Part shown: positions 41,569 through 51,332 of the stretch, one piece after another
How the letters are laid out: each line of letters opens with the position of its first letter
Position numbering within the stretch: position 1 is the first letter of the stretch
Made by a program: the position numbers and the translations under genes
NCBI GenBank assembly: GCA_964633285.1
Contig: CAZWGA010000023.1
Location: 1 to 64,000, forward strand
Reading direction: 5' to 3'
Source: 20CM-2-55-15 sp964633285
Lineage (GTDB): Bacteria > Acidobacteriota > Terriglobia > 20CM-2-55-15
DNA: 64,000 nt
The notes under the pieces: model-generated
What the model was told of the DNA's origin: nothing
Database searches by the model: none
Seen by the model: only the letters and a program-made list of their open reading frames with translations

Positions 41569-41715
41569 TCATGCTCGCCCTGTTGCCGCCTTTTTCGCGG
41601 AATCGGTTTCCTGTGACTTCAATGTTTTCCGCAGGTCCCGAATGCGGGTGCGGTCATGCAGTTTCGCTTTGCGTTGACGATTAAACCGCGAACGGTCGCC
41701 ATTTCGTCGAGACAT
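41569..41715 (-). CDS. 48-residue basic protein
   Basis: Short reading frame MSRRNGDRSRFNRQRKAKLH... with 18 Arg/Lys residues, ending TGRA. AGGAG lies six bases before the ATG, an unusually good ribosome site for this region. The sequence resembles short Arg-rich helical proteins (RTRIRDLRKTL) that may bind RNA or ribosomes. Upstream, AAGTATTC is repeated at 41750 and 41765. No homologue is claimed. Confidence 0.6.
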   Translation of the reverse strand: MSRRNGDRSRFNRQRKAKLHDRTRIRDLRKTLKSQETDSAKKAATGRA

Positions 41716-41903
41716 ACTGTTCTCCTTCCGTTTTCACCCAGGCACCCATAAGTATTCTTCTTGGAAGTATTCGACCGCCACGAGGAAGACAGTCCAGGAA
41801 GGATCGGAGAGAATCGGCTTGATTAGCATAGTCCTAAGCGCACGGGATAACAACAAGACAACATCCTGCCCAGTCCAGTGTGCGATCCGCGTATACTATT
41901 TCG

Positions 41904-42209
41904 ATGCCAAAAAAAATCTACGTTGGAAATCTTTCGTTTCAAACCACAGAGACGGACCTAAGCGATATGTTCGGAGAGATCGGCCAGGTTGAATCGGTGC
42001 AAATCATCACAGACCGCGATACCGGACGCTCGAAAGGTTTCGGCTTTGTACAGATGGCGGACGACGCCGCTGCCGAGAAAGCAATCGCGCAACTCAACGG
42101 CAAAGAAGTCGGCGGGCGCAGTCTCACCGTCAATGAAGCGAGGCCCATGCAAAAAAGGGACTTCAGCAACCGTGGTGGTGGCGGAGGCGGAGGCAGGCGG
42201 CGATATTAG
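41904..42209 (+). CDS. RRM-type RNA-binding protein with glycine-rich tail
   Basis: A 101-residue protein with one RNA recognition motif: RNP2 KIYVGNLSF and RNP1 SKGFGFVQM, ending in a Gly run then RRRY. Bacterial members act as cold-induced RNA chaperones. It lies alone; the next gene converges after 54 bases. The ATG at 41904 was chosen because it starts MPKKIYVGNL, the usual N-terminus. Confidence 0.92.
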   Translation: MPKKIYVGNLSFQTTETDLSDMFGEIGQVESVQIITDRDTGRSKGFGFVQMADDAAAEKAIAQLNGKEVGGRSLTVNEARPMQKRDFSNRGGGGGGGRRRY

Positions 42210-42263
42210 GAACGGGCGTGAAGCAAGTCAGGTAGGGGACACGCGGCCGGCAATCCGGAAACG

Positions 42264-44387
42264 TCAAAACCCGAAGCGAACACCGCCATTAATGACGCGG
42301 CCTTCGAGTGGCGACCACGCATCGACGGTCCACCGGCCGTCGAAGTTTTGCGTTGGCCGGACGAGCCGGTCGTAGCGTGTTTGTCGAAAGTCGGTGAGAT
42401 CCTCGGCATTGAGAAAGACGCGCATCGCGCCGAAACGCCGCTCGAGCAGGATGCCGAAGATCCAATAAGGGATGCTTTGCGTTCGATAGGGATTCTCATC
42501 CAGCCGTTGCCGGCCAAAATAGTACGCTTCGAGACCAATTCTTCCTTTACCTTCCCGCTCCCAAAGCAGATCGAACGTCGCTGTGTGCCTCGGCGTTAGC
42601 GGTACCAGGTCGCGATGTCCGGTTTTTAAGTCGAGTTCCGTTGAATGGGTGAACGTGTGGGCGACAACCACGTTGAACCCTTCGTAGAGAAAGCGGGCCA
42701 TGAACTCGGAGCCGGCAGTACGGGTCGGTTGTGGCGTGTTCAGAATCTCCAAAGACTCGGTGAGCTGCACGGAGTTCCGAATCCTTGAAGTGAACAATGT
42801 TCCATTCAGTTCGAGCCAGGGCACTTTCCAGCCGAGATCCGCTGAACTGCTCCAGGCGCGCTCGGCTTTGAGATTCCCCAGGGGCTTTAAACGGGAGAGT
42901 CCGGTTGCCTCGGTCTCTTCCGTGAATGGTGTAGGCGCAAATACGCCGGTTCCGGTAGATAGTCGCGCGGTAAACGCGCGAGGCAGTCGAACAAGCGCGG
43001 AAACCCGCGGGTTCAAGAACGTTCCATACTTGTTGTGAAAATCCGCCCGTGCACTCGCGGATAGCGACAGAATCCTCGCAACCGGGAACTCATCTTGAGC
43101 GAACACGGCGGGTGTCGTGTACGTGTAGTTGAATCGGCTGACTTCGCGTGAATGATATGAATCCGCCTGAACGGCCGATCCAACAGTCCAGGAGTGCCCG
43201 GAGCCGGTTCCGCTGATGGCCATTTCGCCAAAGTATGTTTCGTGGCGATCGCGTTCGATTGTTGGTCCGAACTGGTGGCGTAATCGCTGGGTCATGACCG
43301 AACCCCGCACGGAAACCAGTTTTTTCCCGGCGAGAAAACGTCCGACGACTCCAGTGTCGAAGCGGCGAGTGCGAAGCTCTTCCGGATAACTCGACGAGCC
43401 GCCGGCGCGATCTTCGAGCGTGGCGCCCGATGTTATGAAGACCGAACCGCCCTTGCCGTTATCCCAGAAGAAGCGAGGACGCAGGATCCCACGTTGGTAT
43501 GCGGGCAGATCAGCCCATCCATCTCGATCGAAGTCGGATCGTCCCTGGAAATGCGCGCCTCCGAGCACCGAATATCCCCAGCCATTCTTTGCCGGTTCTG
43601 CGATCCAGAAAACATTGTCGTTGCCCTTGCGAGTTGTCCCATTGAGAAGCAACTCGCGTTCGGGTTTTTGCGGCCGGCGTGAAATCAGATTGATGACGCC
43701 ACCGAGAGCCGATGAGCCATAAAGCGCCGAAGCCACACCCTTGATGACTTCAACTCGGCCGAGATCGAGCGGCGGTATCTGAAGAATTCCGATGGAGCCG
43801 GTCTCGCCGTACAAAGGCAGACCATCGGCGAGGATTTGAGTATATCGGCCTCGCAGCCCTTGAATGCGAACGTTCGCGGCGCCGAGCGAGGGTGACGTCA
43901 CCTGAACGCGCAATCCGCTCGTCTCGTTGAGAAGCATCGCCACGTCGCCCGGAGTCATTGTGGTCTTCTCCTCGACTTCTTCGTTGTCCAGAACTTCAAC
44001 CTTGAGCGGTTCGTCTTCGATCAGAACATCGTTTCGAGTCGCGCTGACAAAGATTTCTTCTTTGACGACCGCTTGATCTTCGAGTTCAACGGTAATGCGT
44101 GCGGTTTGGCCGCCGGTGATATTGGCCCGGACGGTCCGGGAAGCAAACCCGTACCGTTGAAGGTGAAGTTGAGCCTGGCCAGGTGGGAGTTGCAGGGTTG
44201 CTTCCCCACGATCATCCGTCAACGCCACCTGATCGCTCGCCTGCACTTCCACTTGCGGCGCAGGTTTCCCGGACTCGCTACGAACTGTGACGACAATCGT
44301 GCCGTTCTCCTGGCCGAGAACGGTAACAGCGAAGAGACAGAGAACAACGCTCAAGCGAAGAACCGCGCATGCAACGGGGGGGTACAT
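42264..44387 (-). CDS. TonB-dependent outer-membrane receptor
   Basis: A 707-residue protein with signal peptide (ending VLGQ). A carboxypeptidase-regulatory-like domain (IVVTVRSESGKPAPQVEVQA, DDRGEATLQLPPG) is followed by the TonB box-like EEIFVSATR, a plug domain (ALYGSSALGGVINLISR) and a 22-strand barrel ending VINGGVRFGF with terminal Phe. It imports iron chelates, cobalamin or sugars; which is not shown. GGAGGGG is right before the ATG at 44387. The membrane-protein gene upstream may be co-transcribed. Confidence 0.92.
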   Translation of the reverse strand: MYPPVACAVLRLSVVLCLFAVTVLGQENGTIVVTVRSESGKPAPQVEVQASDQVALTDDRGEATLQLPPGQAQLHLQRYGFASRTVRANITGGQTARITVELEDQAVVKEEIFVSATRNDVLIEDEPLKVEVLDNEEVEEKTTMTPGDVAMLLNETSGLRVQVTSPSLGAANVRIQGLRGRYTQILADGLPLYGETGSIGILQIPPLDLGRVEVIKGVASALYGSSALGGVINLISRRPQKPERELLLNGTTRKGNDNVFWIAEPAKNGWGYSVLGGAHFQGRSDFDRDGWADLPAYQRGILRPRFFWDNGKGGSVFITSGATLEDRAGGSSSYPEELRTRRFDTGVVGRFLAGKKLVSVRGSVMTQRLRHQFGPTIERDRHETYFGEMAISGTGSGHSWTVGSAVQADSYHSREVSRFNYTYTTPAVFAQDEFPVARILSLSASARADFHNKYGTFLNPRVSALVRLPRAFTARLSTGTGVFAPTPFTEETEATGLSRLKPLGNLKAERAWSSSADLGWKVPWLELNGTLFTSRIRNSVQLTESLEILNTPQPTRTAGSEFMARFLYEGFNVVVAHTFTHSTELDLKTGHRDLVPLTPRHTATFDLLWEREGKGRIGLEAYYFGRQRLDENPYRTQSIPYWIFGILLERRFGAMRVFLNAEDLTDFRQTRYDRLVRPTQNFDGRWTVDAWSPLEGRVINGGVRFGF

Positions 44388-44473
44388 TCCCCTCCTTTCT
44401 AGACAGAGGTTGCCGTACGGCGCTTGGCTAAGCAACCTAAAGCGGAATGATGATCTGACAGCAGAAACTGCGG

Positions 44474-45100
44474 TCAAAAGATTGTGCGCATGCGGCGCCA
44501 TTGCCGTTTGTCCCAGTCCCATTCAGCCCGCCATCCTCCGCTGCCGCCGAGGACAACGAGGCGGGGCTGGTCCCCCGAAAACTCATAAACTACGGAGTAT
44601 CCGGCCACACGGCTGCATAAGCGTCCAGAGCAGTCGGAGATGTACGGCCAGGGTGGAGTGGCAGCAGGAAGTTGGGTTTGGATGCTTGCCAGTGCGTTGG
44701 GCCAGCTTCCAGAACGGGCATGGGTATCGTTCACTCCCAGCGCAAGTCCTTCGGCGTAAGTCGTCGCCTCATTGAAGCTTTTGAAGCCGAGAGCGCTGAT
44801 GCCGTTTGCGATGGAGAGCAAAGTACCGACGAACCCTACAACCACCAACATCCGAAAGGCCCATTTTGTGCTTGCGGCCAACAAGGCCGGCATGTATGCC
44901 ACTGCGGCTATAACGGAGGCAGCGGACATCAGCAGCCAGAAAGGAATGGCCGGCGTACCCGCAAGATACGTCAGCACGAGCAGCGAGGCGTTGCCTTCAA
45001 CCAGCGCCGCTACAAGCGTGCTTATTCTTCGTCGGCGGATCGTGTGCTCTACCTGCGATACCATGTAAATTGCCAACAGCATACAAACGTGATGGACCAC
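44474..45100 (-). CDS. Membrane protein of unknown function
   Basis: A 208-residue protein with three or four membrane helices in the first 115 residues (LLVLTYLAGTPAIPFWLL, VIAAVAYMPALLAAS, FRMLVVVGFVGTLLSIA) and a soluble tail (residues 120-208) ending WDWDKRQWRRMRTIF. The start is uncertain: GTG 45100, or Met7 or Met13. It lies 86 bases before the receptor gene on the same strand. Confidence 0.6.
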   Translation of the reverse strand: MVHHVCMLLAIYMVSQVEHTIRRRRISTLVAALVEGNASLLVLTYLAGTPAIPFWLLMSAASVIAAVAYMPALLAASTKWAFRMLVVVGFVGTLLSIANGISALGFKSFNEATTYAEGLALGVNDTHARSGSWPNALASIQTQLPAATPPWPYISDCSGRLCSRVAGYSVVYEFSGDQPRLVVLGGSGGWRAEWDWDKRQWRRMRTIF

Positions 45101-45482
45101 TGAGCCATAAAAAGAATCTGCGGCTCAGGAGATGGGCCCTCGACCGATACATGGGTGCGGATCGATGTCGTTTCGGCTCTTTGGTTCGGTACCAACGCAG
45201 TCGCGGCTATGCCGGCTGCGGGTATGCGGTATTACGGTAACTGGGCGGAAGAGCGTCCGGCCCGTTTGATTTCATTGTACCGGGGCCAAATTCCGAGACT
45301 CTAAGTGAATCCGGCACCGCAACACGAACACGCTAGTCCGATTCCCAGGGATCTCAGTCGAATTCCGGAGCAGCGATGCCACTCCTGTCGTAGCCTGTTT
45401 CCGTTTGAGACGGCGCGAGCTTGGAACTATCATGCTGCGCTGAAAAATACTGGACCGGCACGATGTACTTCGGAGGATCAAA
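45101..45482. other. Intergenic region without a supported gene
   Basis: The 382 bases between the divergent membrane-protein and VOC genes hold one small inverted repeat (TGAGCC 45104-45109, GGCTCA 45123-45128) and a protein-like open frame to 45304 with no usable start codon. No promoter consensus stands out. Confidence 0.5.
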
Positions 45483-45869
45483 ATGAAGAGAGTTACGGGT
45501 ATCGGAGGAATCTTTTTTACAGCGAAAGACCCAGTCGTACTGAGAGCCTGGTACAAGCAGCACCTTGGAATCGACGTCCAGGAATGGGGAGGCGCGGCGT
45601 TCACGTGGACCGACGCATCGGGCAATCCGACAAAGGGAACGACCGCATGGTTGATTGGCCCCGCTGATGGTAAGCACTTCGCACCGAGCAAATCGACCTT
45701 CATGGTCAATTATCGCGTCGAGGACCTGGCCGCTCTGCTTCAGGCGCTTCGAAACGAAGGATGCAACGTCCTGGAGAAGACGGACGACTCCGAGTACGGG
45801 AAGTTCGGTTGGGTCATGGATCCTGAGGGCAACAAGATCGAACTTTGGCAGCCACCTGCGGGAGAGTGA
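45483..45869 (+). CDS. VOC-superfamily (glyoxalase/bleomycin-resistance-like) protein
   Basis: A 128-residue protein with two beta-alpha-beta-beta-beta modules: KRVTGIGGIFFTAKDPVVLRAWY and FMVNYRVEDLAALLQALRNEG, then GKFGWVMDPEGNKIELWQPP. The closing Glu (IELW) is the usual metal ligand. It may be a lyase, a dioxygenase or a drug-binding protein. GGAGG lies before the ATG. Confidence 0.9.
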   Translation: MKRVTGIGGIFFTAKDPVVLRAWYKQHLGIDVQEWGGAAFTWTDASGNPTKGTTAWLIGPADGKHFAPSKSTFMVNYRVEDLAALLQALRNEGCNVLEKTDDSEYGKFGWVMDPEGNKIELWQPPAGE

Positions 45870-45996
45870 GGTCTTCGTTCAACCGTTCCTCGCGAGCCGG
45901 TGACGCCGTAACCGTTTTCCCGCTTCATGTGTTCCTCAGCTCAAATTCATTTGGGATGCGCGCTCGATGGTCTAGAATCGGCGCGCACAAAAACTC

Positions 45997-48900
45997 ATGC
46001 GACCAACGATCATGCGGCTGGCACTGCTCCTCGGGATGATTCTGGCGCCTGCTATAGCCCACGCTCAACTGAACATTCTTCCATTCCGGCCGGTTGGCGC
46101 CGAATACAGCACGGCTTTGGACCGGTTGATTCTGATCTCGACGAATCCGAACCAGATTCACATTTACGCGCCGGACACTCAAATCGATGTTGTCGTGAAT
46201 CTGGCGAAGGCGCCTCTGGCGTTGTCGATCAGCCCCGACGGACAACATGCGGTTGTGGGTCATGATGGTTTGATCTCGTATGTGAACCTGGCGGCGGGCA
46301 GCGTCGAGAGAACATTCTCGATTCCGTTTTCAGTCCAGGCCATCGTGTTAACAACGGACTGGATCTACGCTCAGTCTTCTTCTTACTCTTATGGAATTCC
46401 CAACACCGTCTCGATACGCATTGCGACAGGCGTAAGCACGCCGGCGACCTTGTCCTATGTTGCTTCCGTTCTGCGTTTCGACTCCGCCCTGAATACCGTT
46501 TACGGCGCATACAACGGTTTGCTGCATTTTGATATTTCGACCGGACCCATGACGTCGGTGACGAGTCTTTCGTACTCATCATGCACGCAGGTATTTGTTT
46601 CGTCGGACGGTACGAGGATTTATCCGGGCTGCGGCCCGGTTGTACGGGCCTCGGCCGACACGACTCAGGACGGCCGCTATATCCAGGCAGTGCCGGGTGT
46701 GGCTCAGATCAAGAGCCTTACGGAGTCTTCCGCGACAAGGCGAATCGCGCTCATTCCCTTCGATTCGAGTTACAACTCGACGAATCCCGATAATCAGATT
46801 CGCTTGTTCGAAACCGCTCATTTAAACCTGGTCGCGCAGTTTGCGCTGATGGATTTCCAGGCTGTGTCGCGAAGCTATAAGGCACACGGCAAATGGGTAT
46901 TCTTCAATGCCGCATCGAGCCTTCTGTATGCGGTCACTCAAGCGGATTCCACTTCCGGTTTTCTGAATGATTTCGGTATTCAGACCGTCAGTCTTTCCAC
47001 GGCCATCCCGTGCACCGCCGGGTTCGGCTCCGCCAGTGCCACAGTTGTCGGCGATGGCGCGATGGGAACCGTGAATATCGTCTCCACCTCCGGATGTTCA
47101 TACCAGCCGGTAAGCAACGCTTCCTGGCTGCAACTCGTGGCCGGAGGTTTTGGATCCGGAAACGGAACGCTGACTTACATTGCTCGCGCAAATACGGGAG
47201 CGGCGCGAACAGCAACAATATCCATCGGGACGGCGGCCTTCACAGTGTCCCAGGATGCCGCAACGGGCCCGGAGGCTCTTATTCGGCTGCCGTACAATGT
47301 TGCCGGCGCAGCCTACGACAAGCCGTTGGACAAACTGGTAATGATCACGTCCAGTCCAAACGAGCTTCACACGTATGACCCCGTCACGCGTATCGATCAA
47401 TCCGTTGCGCTCTTCAGTCCGCCACTCAGCCTGTCGATCCGGCCGGATGGCAGGTTCGCAGCAGTAGGTCATGATGGATGGATTTCATACGTCGACCTGC
47501 AGACCATGTCCGTTACGCAGAGCTTTCAGTTGAGTACTGACGCCGGCGCAATTGTCCTTGCTTCAAACGGCTACATTTACTTCTCTTCAGCAAACTACTA
47601 CAGCTACGCCATCTACTCGTTGCAAATCTCGACAGGAACGATCTCATCGCCCAGTTCCTGCTGCGGCGGCCAGCAGGTGCTCCGTCTAACGGTGGACGGA
47701 GCTTACGTCTATACAAGTGGAGTGTCCAAGTGGTCGACCGCGAATGGTGTCCTCAGTGCGGTGAGTGCGAATTCCTACGTATCCTCGTGTAACAATGTCT
47801 GGCTGACCGAAGATGGAAGGCGGCTGTTTACAGCGTGTGGCAAGGCGTACCGCATATCGACGAGTTCCGATGATCTGCAGGCGAACGGCGGCCTCTCTTC
47901 ATTCAATACCGTGAATTGGGTCGATGAATCTGCGACCCTGCGCGAGACGGCCGCTATTCAAGGTCCGGACTACTATTACTCTTCTCAGCCGACGACCGCA
48001 GACACGAGTGTCAGTCTCTTTGGCGATGCCTATCTGGATTTCGCAGGAAGCTTTCCCTTGCCTCAATTCTCAATCGACTCCAGAAACTATGCCGCTCATG
48101 GCAAGTATGTCTTTTGGAATCGGGCCTCGGATCGGCTTTTTGCGATCGCCAGTGCCGACAGCACTGCAGGTCTTGCATCGCCTTTTGCTGTGGTTCCGAT
48201 TGTTCCATCGACCAGCGCGGATGGCTGCACGTTTACTCTGCGGCAGACGCTTTTCGGCGAACCTGCGTCAGGAGGTTTGGATTCCATTCCCGTTGATACT
48301 GCACCCAACTGCGTATGGACAGCGGTCTCCGGCGCATCCTGGATTACCGTGACTGCCGGTGCCTTTGCATCCGGATCGGCCACGCTAACCTTCACAGTGG
48401 ATGCCAACACGACAGGACAGGCGAGACAGGCCACCCTGACTGTCGCGGGCCAGAGCGTGACGGTGGTGCAGTCGATTTCAAGCTGCACGTACAGCCTGAA
48501 TCAAACGGACGTTACGCTGCATGGACCGGGTTCCGGCAGCTTTGGCGTTATCGCTCCACCGGGATGTGCGTGGACTGCGCGAAGCAACGCCGCATGGCTT
48601 TCAATCTCGGGTGCAGCCACAGGGATCGGCTCGGGAAACGTCAACTACACTGCGGCAGTGAACGATACGGCGAGCGCACGTTCAACGACCATCTCAGTGG
48701 CCGGACTGAATTTCGTTGTGAATCAAGACCCGGGCGTTCCTGTGCCGGTTCTATCCGACTTGAGATCATATCCTCCGGGACTCAGCCAGACAGTCTCGTC
48801 GATTTACGGAAAGCGCTTCACGCTCACATTGAGCGGAAATAATTTCGATACAACGTCGCGCGTGTTTCTCGGCGCGGTCCCGCTTACGACAACTTTTGTC

Positions 48901-50397
48901 AATTCTTTCGTGATCACCGCGGAGGTTCCGACAATCACGACAGCGGGCGCGACGGCGGTTACTGTGGTCAATACCGGTGGGTTGGTATCCAATGCGATCA
49001 ACCTGAACACGATCCAGAGGGGCGACATCAACTCGAGCCGGAACGTGAACGTCGGCGATGCACTGGTCGAAGCTCTAACGCTCGCAGGTCTCACGCGGCC
49101 TGAGCTTGCCACATCCGTCGGCGACGTCAATTTTAACGGTGCAGCCAATATCGGCGACGCGCTGACGATCGCGTTGTTCGCCGGCCACATCTTACCGAAC
49201 CTGCCGACTCCGGTGATCACTTCCCTGTCACCGATCCCCGTTGCTCCAGGCGCTGCCCTGACGATTATCGGTACGGGATTCTCCACGACGCCGGCGGACA
49301 ATCAGGTCGTCTTTCCGTCTTCGACCGGCGGCGTTTCCAAAGCCATTCCGTCTGCGGCATCATTGACTGCATTAACCGTGACGGTTCCCGGAGATGCCGT
49401 CAGCGGGGGTCTGCAGGTGATTCGTCTTGACGTCGACGTGGGAGGCCAGCAGGCGCCGCTTCTTGTGTCGGGCAGTACACCGCGGCCGATCATCTCCGGT
49501 ATAGCGCCGTTCTATGCAGTCAATGCCGGTTCGTCCATTACGATTGCCGGTGTGGGTTTCGATTCAACAACGGCCGCGAATGCCGTTACGTTTCGCGGTC
49601 TCAGCGGACCTGTGGGCGCTACTGTGACCGCCGCGGGTCTTACCGCTCTGGCCGTAACGGTTCCGTCCGGCGCGCAGTGTGGTCCTGTGAGCGTCACCAC
49701 GGCAGCAGGAACAAGCAACTCGCGCACTGTCATGGTCGCCGGTACAACCTGCCCGCTTCTGCTTGCCGATCTTTTTGGAGGAAATTTGCCGGGTGACACC
49801 GTTGTAATTGAAGGAAGCGGGTTCGATTCCTCCGTGCCCGCCAATAACATCGTGCGGTTTACTTCGGTAAATACGGGAACGGTTAACGGAACGGTCATTC
49901 AGGCGGGGAACTCGCAGCTTCATGTGCGCGCTCCGGATCAGGCCGGACCGGGTCCGGTCCTTGTCGCAGTGGGCTCGCAGACATCGAATTCCATTTCGTG
50001 GGGAGCCGCAACGGATCCGGCGGGAGTATCCGTGAGCGTATCGAGTGGAACAGCGGTGGGATCGTATCAGGTTCGAATCACCTACGATAAGAACGTGGTC
50101 CAGTTGAGTCCCGGCAGCGTCAGCGGAGGAAACGGGCCGGGGTTTACTGTTACTCCAACAGCAGTGAATATCGACAACGCGAGCGGTTTCGTCGACATCA
50201 ACGCCTTCCAGACCGGGAACTCGCCGTCCGGAACATTCACTGTCGCAAACCTCGTCTTCACACCAGTCGCCGCCGGCACGAGCCCGCTGACCCTGAGTGT
50301 AACGACCCTGACGGATACCAACGGCGTTGAGTTGGCGCGGCCGCCGGCCCAGGTGACGCTGTCCGCGAATAGTGTTCGCGTGGTCCGTGTTCCGTAG
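45997..50397 (+). CDS. Large secreted propeller/BACON/IPT protein with dockerin-like and cohesin-like parts
   Basis: A 1466-residue protein with signal peptide ending AHAQ. Order of modules: beta-propeller (about 25-335), BACON (338-420), second propeller related to the first (425-735), two BACON domains (742-910), IPT/TIG domain (913-1004), a dockerin-like segment with two calcium-loop repeats (1009-1066: GDINSSRNVNVGDAL and GDVNFNGAANIGDAL), three more IPT-like domains (1071-1335), and a cohesin-like C-terminus (1342-1466: SYQVRITYDKNVVQLSP). Probably cell-surface or extracellular, in adhesion or complex assembly. No enzyme domain was seen. Boundaries are approximate. Confidence 0.8.
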   Translation: MRPTIMRLALLLGMILAPAIAHAQLNILPFRPVGAEYSTALDRLILISTNPNQIHIYAPDTQIDVVVNLAKAPLALSISPDGQHAVVGHDGLISYVNLAAGSVERTFSIPFSVQAIVLTTDWIYAQSSSYSYGIPNTVSIRIATGVSTPATLSYVASVLRFDSALNTVYGAYNGLLHFDISTGPMTSVTSLSYSSCTQVFVSSDGTRIYPGCGPVVRASADTTQDGRYIQAVPGVAQIKSLTESSATRRIALIPFDSSYNSTNPDNQIRLFETAHLNLVAQFALMDFQAVSRSYKAHGKWVFFNAASSLLYAVTQADSTSGFLNDFGIQTVSLSTAIPCTAGFGSASATVVGDGAMGTVNIVSTSGCSYQPVSNASWLQLVAGGFGSGNGTLTYIARANTGAARTATISIGTAAFTVSQDAATGPEALIRLPYNVAGAAYDKPLDKLVMITSSPNELHTYDPVTRIDQSVALFSPPLSLSIRPDGRFAAVGHDGWISYVDLQTMSVTQSFQLSTDAGAIVLASNGYIYFSSANYYSYAIYSLQISTGTISSPSSCCGGQQVLRLTVDGAYVYTSGVSKWSTANGVLSAVSANSYVSSCNNVWLTEDGRRLFTACGKAYRISTSSDDLQANGGLSSFNTVNWVDESATLRETAAIQGPDYYYSSQPTTADTSVSLFGDAYLDFAGSFPLPQFSIDSRNYAAHGKYVFWNRASDRLFAIASADSTAGLASPFAVVPIVPSTSADGCTFTLRQTLFGEPASGGLDSIPVDTAPNCVWTAVSGASWITVTAGAFASGSATLTFTVDANTTGQARQATLTVAGQSVTVVQSISSCTYSLNQTDVTLHGPGSGSFGVIAPPGCAWTARSNAAWLSISGAATGIGSGNVNYTAAVNDTASARSTTISVAGLNFVVNQDPGVPVPVLSDLRSYPPGLSQTVSSIYGKRFTLTLSGNNFDTTSRVFLGAVPLTTTFVNSFVITAEVPTITTAGATAVTVVNTGGLVSNAINLNTIQRGDINSSRNVNVGDALVEALTLAGLTRPELATSVGDVNFNGAANIGDALTIALFAGHILPNLPTPVITSLSPIPVAPGAALTIIGTGFSTTPADNQVVFPSSTGGVSKAIPSAASLTALTVTVPGDAVSGGLQVIRLDVDVGGQQAPLLVSGSTPRPIISGIAPFYAVNAGSSITIAGVGFDSTTAANAVTFRGLSGPVGATVTAAGLTALAVTVPSGAQCGPVSVTTAAGTSNSRTVMVAGTTCPLLLADLFGGNLPGDTVVIEGSGFDSSVPANNIVRFTSVNTGTVNGTVIQAGNSQLHVRAPDQAGPGPVLVAVGSQTSNSISWGAATDPAGVSVSVSSGTAVGSYQVRITYDKNVVQLSPGSVSGGNGPGFTVTPTAVNIDNASGFVDINAFQTGNSPSGTFTVANLVFTPVAAGTSPLTLSVTTLTDTNGVELARPPAQVTLSANSVRVVRVP

Positions 50398-50402
50398 AGT
50401 CG

Positions 50403-51197
50403 TTAATTCTCGATGGGCATCTTTTCAATGTGATCGATGACGAGGATCTCGACGGGACCTTTCTGCTTCTCGAGTTTCAGACCTAATTCTTCCTGCAAAG
50501 CCGCGGGGAGAGATGGCGCGGATGAGGCCGTTGCGCCGACATCCCGTAAGAAGCGGAATCCGAAATAATACTTGCCGGACAGGCCCGTCTTGTCTTCGAC
50601 AAATGCAGACAAGATTTCCGAGACCGTTTCCGCCAAACGCGACATGGACACTCCCCTTCCCGTAATTGCCGAGACACCGGGGCCTTCCATTGAGGTGAAT
50701 ATTTGATTGTCGAAGGCGGCCGCAGGCTTGCCTTTGAGGTAATCCGGCAACAGCGGCGCTTCGCCGCCTGGCACGGATTCTTTCACCTTCGGCTCTTTGC
50801 CGGCCAACACTAATGCATAACCCTGAAGTTCTTTGGTCTCGCGGTGGGCAGTCATCTTGAATCGATCGGCAAGCAGCTTCTGCATCATCAAGCGTACTTG
50901 CTCATCGGTCGAAGCTTCATCCATCGTCGCTTCGATGGTGTGGAACGATGAATCGATATTCAATCCTGAGACTCGCCAGGACGGAAGATGATAAGCGTAG
51001 TAGATCACCGAACCACGCGTCGTTGTCCACGTTAGCCGGCCGCCTGAACGGCGCGGCGATATCGAAAAACCCGGCGGCACTCCTTGCGAAGCAGGAACAA
51101 GTTTGACGGATGCGACATCGAATGCCGGCGCTACAGACTGAGAAAGACCGGCGATGCAGACACCGATTATCAGACCTGTAAAGATCATTGTGCGCAT
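50403..51197 (-). CDS. TIGR03435-family protein
   Basis: A 264-residue exported protein with an N-terminal signal (MRTMIFTGLIIGVCIAGLSQ). It shows the family pattern FDVASVKL, MMQKLLADRFKMTAHRETKELQGYALVL, DKTGLSGKYYF and VIDHIEKMPIEN. This family is abundant in soil acidobacteria and its function is unknown. It is divergent from the ADOP permease at 51333 across 135 bases. Confidence 0.9.
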   Translation of the reverse strand: MRTMIFTGLIIGVCIAGLSQSVAPAFDVASVKLVPASQGVPPGFSISPRRSGGRLTWTTTRGSVIYYAYHLPSWRVSGLNIDSSFHTIEATMDEASTDEQVRLMMQKLLADRFKMTAHRETKELQGYALVLAGKEPKVKESVPGGEAPLLPDYLKGKPAAAFDNQIFTSMEGPGVSAITGRGVSMSRLAETVSEILSAFVEDKTGLSGKYYFGFRFLRDVGATASSAPSLPAALQEELGLKLEKQKGPVEILVIDHIEKMPIEN

Positions 51198-51332
51198 GGA
51201 CTGCAGAGTATACGCCCCTGCAACTTTCTGAGGATAGTTCGTTGGAGCGGCACTTGTTTTCCGAATGACCGTCGCCTTTTATTCCGTTTCTCTTCCGTAC
51301 ATATTCAGAGAATTCCGTCGTATTCTGCCGCC

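Noticed and set aside
45129..45304. Protein-like open frame in the 45.1-45.5 kb gap
   Set aside because: No start codon or RBS upstream and no recognisable motif; noted only as intergenic.
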